This document shows, one piece after another, positions 57,404 through 64,000 of a DNA stretch of 64,000 nt. Where the stretch lies: NCBI GenBank assembly GCA_009767595.1, contig VSDK01007123.1, positions 286,499 through 350,498 on the forward strand, written 5' to 3'. The notes beneath the pieces are model-generated. The model searched no databases, was not told where the DNA came from, and saw only the letters and a program-made list of their open reading frames with translations. Position 1 is the first letter of the stretch. Every line of letters begins with the position of its first letter. The position numbers and the translations under genes were made by a program. Source of the stretch: Symbiodinium kawagutii (Eukaryota; Sar; Dinophyceae; Suessiales; Symbiodiniaceae).

Positions 57404-57556
57404 CTTGACCGATCCCGTGAATCCAAGGCTGGCCACACAGCGAATCGTCACCACATTGGGTGGAACGCGACTCGTCACAGTCCGCCGGTGCCATAGACAC
57501 CTTGGAGCTGAAAAGGACGTGCTTCTTTCTTGGTGTATACCCTCCGGCAAACTAAC
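57404..57556 (-). CDS. probable exon, unrecognised gene 5
   Basis: 51 codons, phase 0 at both ends. Acceptor CTACTTCCAG, GC donor at 57403. It reads VSLPEGIHQERSTSF and VVTIRCVASLGF. The plus strand is open too and is an alternative. Confidence 0.35.
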
Positions 57557-60261
57557 CTGGAAGTAGAAAATCCGTTATTCATAATGGGGTATGAGCATTG
57601 GAGAATCCAGAAGATCCAGCAATGCTTGAGCAACCATGGGAGACTCCGATAATGATGTTGACCAAAAATCATGATCAATAAAAAACCCGATATATGATAC
57701 ACAGGTAATGATTGATCATTGAAGGGATAGTCACCCGCCGCAACAACAAATCATATCAGATTCTCACTGTCATAGAGTGAGGCCGGGGAGTCCCGGCTGA
57801 AACGCGGTGGAGGTGAAGAACAAAACTACCAGCTGCAACCTGGGGCCGTCCATGATTATAAGCAGTTTCTCATCTCCAAATCTTGGTCATGTTGTGTTGG
57901 ATCCATTTGAATAAACCACCCATGTTTGAGACCCCCAGCTTTTGAAACTCGGGGTGGTGGTTTATTAACATGGATCTACCATTACTTGTCATGCCTTGAG
58001 TGCTTTTTATCGTCCCATGGGCAATTGCGCCTCTTGGGACACAAAAGAATAGCCGTTTCTACTTGGGGAACCACGGCTTTTGAAACACAAACTCACCCGA
58101 TTCTCGGCCACAAAGCATGTCATGCACAGCTTCTGCCGCCCCTGGTTGTCGCTATACATTGAATCGACACGCGTTTCTGAGGCCGGACATAAGGGGAGTA
58201 GATACGATGGCTCGTTTGATGCTTGCTTCACATGTCTCTGATACTTTGTGAACAAGAGCTTTCAAACATACAGGGTAATACCCCTGGATGAATGATTGTG
58301 GATTACATGGGTTAGAGCAATTCTGAGTAATGTGAAAACTACCTCACATTCGGGAACAGCACTGGTACCGTGATCTGTGAATCTCTACACTATTCCCGAG
58401 AAAGCAAATTCATTCTCTCCTAATGCAACTTGGCAAAGTAGAAAAGGCTAAAAGGCTGATAGACTTTTGACGTGCTCATTGATCGCTACTAGCAATCTTG
58501 AAGGTCTTAGCAGATCACAGTCGTTACTTCTAGCAGCTCAGAAATGGCTAGATGATCTAGACATGATTCTCTGAACTCAAATGCGGCTACCAAGTCCACC
58601 CACCAATAGCTGACAAAACATGTTGATGATCCTTAGAAATTGAGGGGCGCTGGATTTTTACTTGTGGTGGTAGCCTCATTGTTTGGGTACCCACAACATT
58701 GGGCGTAGACCACTGGACTGGGGGCCCCATTTGTGAACACACCTTGATAGGCTGTTCAAAGTTCGCCTCTGGCAAATTCATCAACTGCTCAACATGACTA
58801 TGTTGTGTCCTTGGATTTCCCACTTCCAGATGAGTTCGAGGGTACTGTATGGATTCTGAGGGAGTGATTTTTCAGTCGCTGATCAACAAATTCCACTCAC
58901 CACCGGTGAAACCAAGACACGGCAAAAACATATTAGACACGGGTTATTTCTCAATGCGACCAATTGACCAAAAGCTATTGTAATGATTGGAATTGAACCA
59001 CTACAACGGAGAATTCCCAACAAACCTTGCCACTGTCCATGCAAGACTTCTCACTCAGCCAGCTGGTTGAACCCCTCAACCAACCAACCAGCTGGGTAGC
59101 CGCCCCCCACCGCGGCCAACAAAGCTGAGGCGCTTCCAACCAATCCCACTGGCATGTCTCTGGAACTCAGTCTAGAACGATCCGGACTCCAGTCCTGAAA
59201 CTGCAGTCCAGGGCTAGGGGATCCCATTCACGGAGCAGAATATATCTGGGACAAAGCATGGCAGGTTCGAAACGTTAACCAATCACATTCTGAGTTGTGT
59301 GAGTTTAAAAAATCTACATATATATATATATATACAACATATTAAACATATATAAGTAAGTATATATACTGTAATGCTACGTGGATGAAAACACACAACA
59401 TAAATATTATATAAGCCATATAAAATAGTTCCACAACACTGTACCCCAACACAGTAGCTCTTTTCTTACTATATGTACAACCTTGCTAGACCGCTCAGGA
59501 CACCATCCGATGACAGGAACTTGAAAGCAACCCTGCCGCACCCGTGCAAACTTGCAGTATGGGCCAAAAAGCAAGGTCACTTGGCAGTTAATGTTTCCTG
59601 AATTACACACTTTCGGGAAGACTGTGCGTTAAACCCGTTGAAAGAAACAACATAGGTCATTGTCTGATATGACACATTGGTGGAATATGTTCATAATTAT
59701 CTGTGTATATAATTGTTAAATATAGATATATATATATATACAGCACGGAAGAATCTACACTCCATATACTCCTGTGATGGATACAGCCCCTCCTTATAAA
59801 CCAAGTGGAATAGTCCTTTAACATTCAGTTGACCGCAAGGTTCATTGAAGTCAAAGCACTGGTGATGGGCTGAACCAGCTGAGTGTCACACACACAAACC
59901 ATCCCAAGGTTTCAATCCATCAGGCCCCTAACAAGTACCGATTGGAGAATGGATTCAATTGACAACTGGAGCAGGATTTGTAGAAAGATTTCTGGGGTGA
60001 GCAACCAACATGATGGTTTCTACTGGGAAAACAATAGATTTTATGAGGTACAACGGATGGGTCATGCATGGTCATGCAATCCATTCAGTGGAAACCTTGT
60101 TGCCATGCTGCGATCCTTCATGCTTCAGTGGCTGGATGTCAGGACAGAAATGAGCGCTGGTTCAGTCAAATTTGCCGTGGCACACATGCACTGCATGAAG
60201 ACTTCAAGTTCTCCCCTTTCTAAACAAACTACCCGCATCAATCCTGATGACAGCTCATCAA

Positions 60262-60410
60262 TCCTTTTGTTTTTTGTTCCCTCTGCTTTCATTTCTTTCT
60301 GACTTGTTCTTTACTTTTTTCTCTACCTTTCGATTTCTCTTTACATTTCCCGTTCTTCATTCTACATGTTCTCTTTCTCTTTTTCCGTGACGGTTTTTTG
60401 CTGCAATTTG
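60262..60410. repeat. polypyrimidine (CT-rich) tract
   Basis: A long stretch of C and T on the plus strand with TTTCTTTCT and CTCTTTCTCT blocks. No gene is evident in it. Confidence 0.6.
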
Positions 60411-60692
60411 TTCATCAGCATTGCATTCGGCATGATTGTTAGGCGTCATGGTTTTCTACTCAGCATGAGGGTCCAACCAGCATGAGGGTTTTACTCCAAG
60501 GTGACAGCAACACAGAACAATGAAATTAACGGGAATTTCGTACTCAACAAAAACATTATAAGAAACAAAACATGGGGCGGGTCAGAGAGGATATGTTCTA
60601 CTTGCGGTGCAATCTTGTTAGTTTCAAAAACTCATTTTCATGTGCCAAAAAAATCATGGCGTTGTCTCATCTTGGGGATAAGTAGTTTTGAC

Positions 60693-60752
60693 CGCCATCA
60701 AAGGCAGCGGCCAGGGAACTTCTTCCGTTTGAGTTTCCACTTCGAAACTTCC
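60693..60752 (-). CDS. probable exon, unrecognised gene 5
   Basis: Acceptor CTGTGCCAG, GT donor at 60692. It reads KFRSGNSNGRSSLAAAFDG. Confidence 0.4.
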
Positions 60753-61747
60753 CTGGCACAGGAGCAGGGTCAGTGACAACAGTTTCAGGATGCTCCATGT
60801 ATGGTATCAATCTCTCCAAGTTCAAGTTCACAAATATCATCCAAATGTAGGCAAATTCACCATTTATGCAGCATCATGACCCCAAACTTTGGGAACACTA
60901 TCTATCATTGATCAATTGATAAACCAACCATGGGCTTTCAGGCATGTTCACCTGGCAGTTACCGAGGCTGGCAAAACATGATAACCCCCCGGGCCCATAT
61001 ATCTGTGGGTTCCATGTACCAAGATTGAACATGATCTAGTGAAAATAATCATGAACCAACTTTGATGATATACGCGAAGAACAACTCCTCCACACATCGA
61101 CCATCAGCTACATGATTTGTCTTCAAGAACATTATTAATACTTGGCCGCCCGCCCTTCGCAAATGCAGATGTGGCCTTCCTTGAATGTATTCCTCAGCAA
61201 ACAGATGAGCAGTTGCAGAAGTTCAAAAAGGCCCAAACACTTGGAAATTCAGATTTCACTGAAATTTGTGATTTCAAGTGTCAAACTCATCTCTCGCACA
61301 TACACAACGTGTTTCATGTGCAATCTGCAAAATTACTCATAAAATGCTTGTTTACTTAAACTCACAGACTGAAACGTACACTTGAACTTACCAAACAACA
61401 TTAGCGCGGCCCAAGTGAAATGGTCGAAATCTGTTGCCATCCAACTGCTGCAGGATGGATACATCATGCCACGGGATGCTTGTTTTCCAGTTTACTAGCC
61501 ATGCCACTGGATGGACAGTATCCAACTATAGCAGCGATTGATGGCCAACAATGCTTAACAGTATGTAGCTAATTTGCCATACAGGTGGTTGATAACTGGT
61601 TCCCCATTGATGATTCGATTCATGGACCAGTATAAAACATGATGATCATTACATTACATACCGTCACTATGAACAATTGTAATTGTCAACTCTCATGGTA
61701 AAACATTCTAATAATGGTCAGTTCTTCCTGTGCACCGAAATGTGAAC

Positions 61748-61924
61748 GTCCCACATGCGCATCATTCGCATCGTATCATCTTCCTTTGGGATGCCCGGCG
61801 CCAACCCCTGCCCCAACTGAGAACCAAACTTTGGAGTAGCCAACTGAAACGCCGGGACTTGCGCCTGGAGCGATCGTATGCAGTGCTTCAAACACTCCTG
61901 ATATGCTTGGCTGATGAGACCAAT
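61748..61924 (-). CDS. probable exon, unrecognised gene 5
   Basis: 59 codons between acceptor TTGGAAG and donor GAC|GTTCAC. It reads IGLISQAYQECLKHCIRSLQ, an amphipathic helix, then a Gly/Pro-containing stretch and MRMMRMWD. This is the clearest coding block right of eIF3m. No family is recognised. Confidence 0.55.
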
Positions 61925-62229
61925 CTTCCAACTAGTAATTGTTGGTGAACAACGGTCAAACGTCACCATGATCAACCAACTTTGATGTCAATCCAACAAT
62001 TTAATCACGGACTAGCAAGATGAACACCGGTTTGTCATCACCCACCACTGATTCACCATGAACAACTGTTTGAGATGACCAACTATGATGAACCCATGAG
62101 TTGGATTTCAATAATCCTGTGAGCAAGCTGCACACTGGGGTCCGAGCCCCTGAAGTGCAACATGTGGTGGGGACGCAGCCTCAGCGAAAGAAACATTCAT
62201 GTAGGCCCTAGCTGATGGTTGAGCAATGT

Positions 62230-62341
62230 AGGAGTTTCTCAAGCTACGGGGGACTGCAAAGTTTCTGTTGATTATTTTACTAGAAATCGTTGATAAACTG
62301 GATGATAACTAGGGGTATCCCTACTTTTAAAAACGCCCATG
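62230..62341. mobile_element. family A element
   Basis: GAGTTTCTCAAGCTACGGGG left end and CCCTACTTTTAAAAACGCCC right end. Confidence 0.7.
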
Positions 62342-62399
62342 TGGATAAATGCAACGTTCAACTATGAGTTGGACATTGTAATGACATCATAGTGTTCAG

Positions 62400-64000
62400 C
62401 TAGATAAAGCACAAGTTAATCATGGTGTTCTGAACATCAATGTTGATAATCGTTGCTGAGACTTGATCTTTCATGGTGCTTAATGCCTAAGAGGGTTGGG
62501 AAGGTCTGAGGTAGTTTCGAACAGGGTAGTTCGGTCAGGATTCTCAGTCCGTTCACATCCACTAATGCTATAAGTTATAACTACACTCCCCGACATTGAT
62601 GGGCATACTGAATCTTGTAATGAGTGGATTGTAACAGTGATAACAGCAATGGTTTGCTACTTTTGGGATTTCAATTACTGTATTGAAACTACTTTTTGGG
62701 CTATGAAAATATGGGGTAATATCAAGTAGCTTCGAGCCCACCACTATCACAGACCATCAGGAGATTCTGATCCTGCTCACAAGTCTACATTAAGTTTTGC
62801 TTCAACCACCAGCTTGTCAAGAATTTCACGAGCTTTCAAGGCAAACAGAGTGGCAAATTCTGCCGTTGCATTGTTTTCCCACAAGAAAAAATACTATCTC
62901 TTCAAAATTTCTCTTCACCTGGAAGGTCTCCAGATTTCACCTGTCAGGCGAAGGTCTCTAGATTTCAGTGATGCGACGACTCAGCAAATCCCAAAAAACC
63001 CGGAAGGATGTCGCTGGACGCGCCGCACATGTCATGATTTGCCAACGTGGCAAAGCTGGGTGTCACAGAGATCAGCAAGGCACATGGCATGGCCATAGGT
63101 CAATATTAACCAACCAATTTCATGGGGGATAATAACCAACAACAATAGGGAAAACATTGGTTAATGATAACTAGGCCAGGGTACAGGCTTTTAACCCACA
63201 GCCCCATGTCACAAGATGTTTCAACAAAAGTGTCAGCATCTTCGTCATTACATCAGAATGCTTGATGAAGCACAGTCCCCAAATAGTGGGTCAGGATCTC
63301 ACTGGTTTCCCCATCCTATCTCCAATCCAGCAGACAGCAGCTGGATCAGCGCTGTTTTTGCCTGTATACATACTTAATTAATATGTGTACACATGTGTAG
63401 ATATATGTATATATATATCTACATATACGAATAAAACAAATATACATATGTTCGTCTCATCAACTATGTCAATCAAAACACCAAAAAATCATATTTCAGA
63501 TCCAACATATCAGAGTAGATGTCAACATAGATGTTGGATAGGACTTATCAAACAATGCCTCGGGAGCAAAAGGACACAAGCCCATCTCAGAATGTATGTC
63601 GCACGGAGGTTCTAAATGTATTGTCAGTGAAGTTATCAACATTTGTGTCAACATGTCACAGCTCCTGCTGTGAATAACTGAATAACTTCAACCACAGGGA
63701 TCGGCTGTCAAAGTTCCACAAACATCCGCTGCAAGTCTGCATCAAAACCACCATTGCTCAAAGCTCCCCTGAATTGCTCGAATTGGTATTGAATGCCGGC
63801 GTCTCTTGGAAGCAATTTCTGGCAAATAGTTGGGATTTCTTTTGGACACCATCAATGGGACACCATCAATGGGTCTCATGACTAACAAAAACCAACCTGA
63901 TGGTTGGATCTTTCTACCTGGTTCTACCACCTCGTTGGGCTTCAAGTGAAGCGTAGGATGTCCTTCCAAGAAGTAGAGCCACAACAACTGGTCCGTTTGA
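62400..64000. other. no supported gene
   Basis: Short chance frames, one family C element and AT-rich microsatellite DNA near 63360-63450. Nothing with splice and family support was seen. Confidence 0.35.
63089..63207. mobile_element. family C element
   Basis: ATGGCCATAGGTCAATATT ... CTTTTAACCCACAGCC. Confidence 0.8.

Noticed and set aside
59883..60302. 139-residue plus-strand frame
   Set aside because: AT-rich codons, no splice or family support, and it runs into a polypyrimidine tract.

Overview
The window reads as nuclear DNA of a dinoflagellate, most likely of the Symbiodiniaceae/Suessiales type. The evidence is the gene architecture. Short GC-rich exons, many of only 17-90 bases, lie as islands in long AT-richer introns. 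The 5' splice sites are GC or GA about as often as GT. The acceptors are CAG|G-like. Genes begin just after acceptor-like AG sites, as expected for spliced-leader trans-splicing. Small inverted-repeat elements are scattered everywhere. I see no rRNA, tRNA, CRISPR or bacterial operon structure. The open reading frames of an ATG-to-stop scan are almost all chance frames in introns, so the genes below were built by joining exons by hand, using family similarity, splice sites and reading phase.

Layout. (1) About 1.2-15.8 kb, minus strand: a spliced gene whose 3' half encodes an ADP-ribosyltransferase-like (ART) domain. It runs off the left edge. (2) 16.6-20.3 kb, plus strand: a complete-looking three-exon gene for a protein of about 112 residues with no recognised family, divergent from gene 1. 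(3) 27.0 kb down to about 22.1 kb or beyond, minus strand: an unrecognised gene with a long Lys/Ala-rich tail, convergent with gene 2. (4) 51.7-27.6 kb, minus strand: translation initiation factor eIF3 subunit M, about 23 exons over 24 kb, nearly complete. This is the best supported gene. (5) About 52.7-62 kb, minus strand: scattered probable exons of one or more unrecognised genes upstream of eIF3m in the same orientation. Genes 5, 4 and 3 therefore form a same-strand series.

Repeats. Three families of short inverted-repeat elements (called A, B and C here) recur through introns and intergenic DNA. There is also a 0.4 kb foldback element at 56.2 kb, a GC-rich degenerate array at 21.1-21.6 kb, an 86-87 bp array at 35.1 kb, and compound microsatellites. 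Two patterns deserve attention. First, family A elements sit at, or 18-34 bases from, splice sites in several introns, as expected of introner-type elements. Second, exons are commonly flanked on the left by CCAT/AACC-rich DNA and on the right by ATGG/GGTT-rich DNA, so the two ends of many introns are roughly complementary. A 10-base assembly gap lies at 46230-46239.
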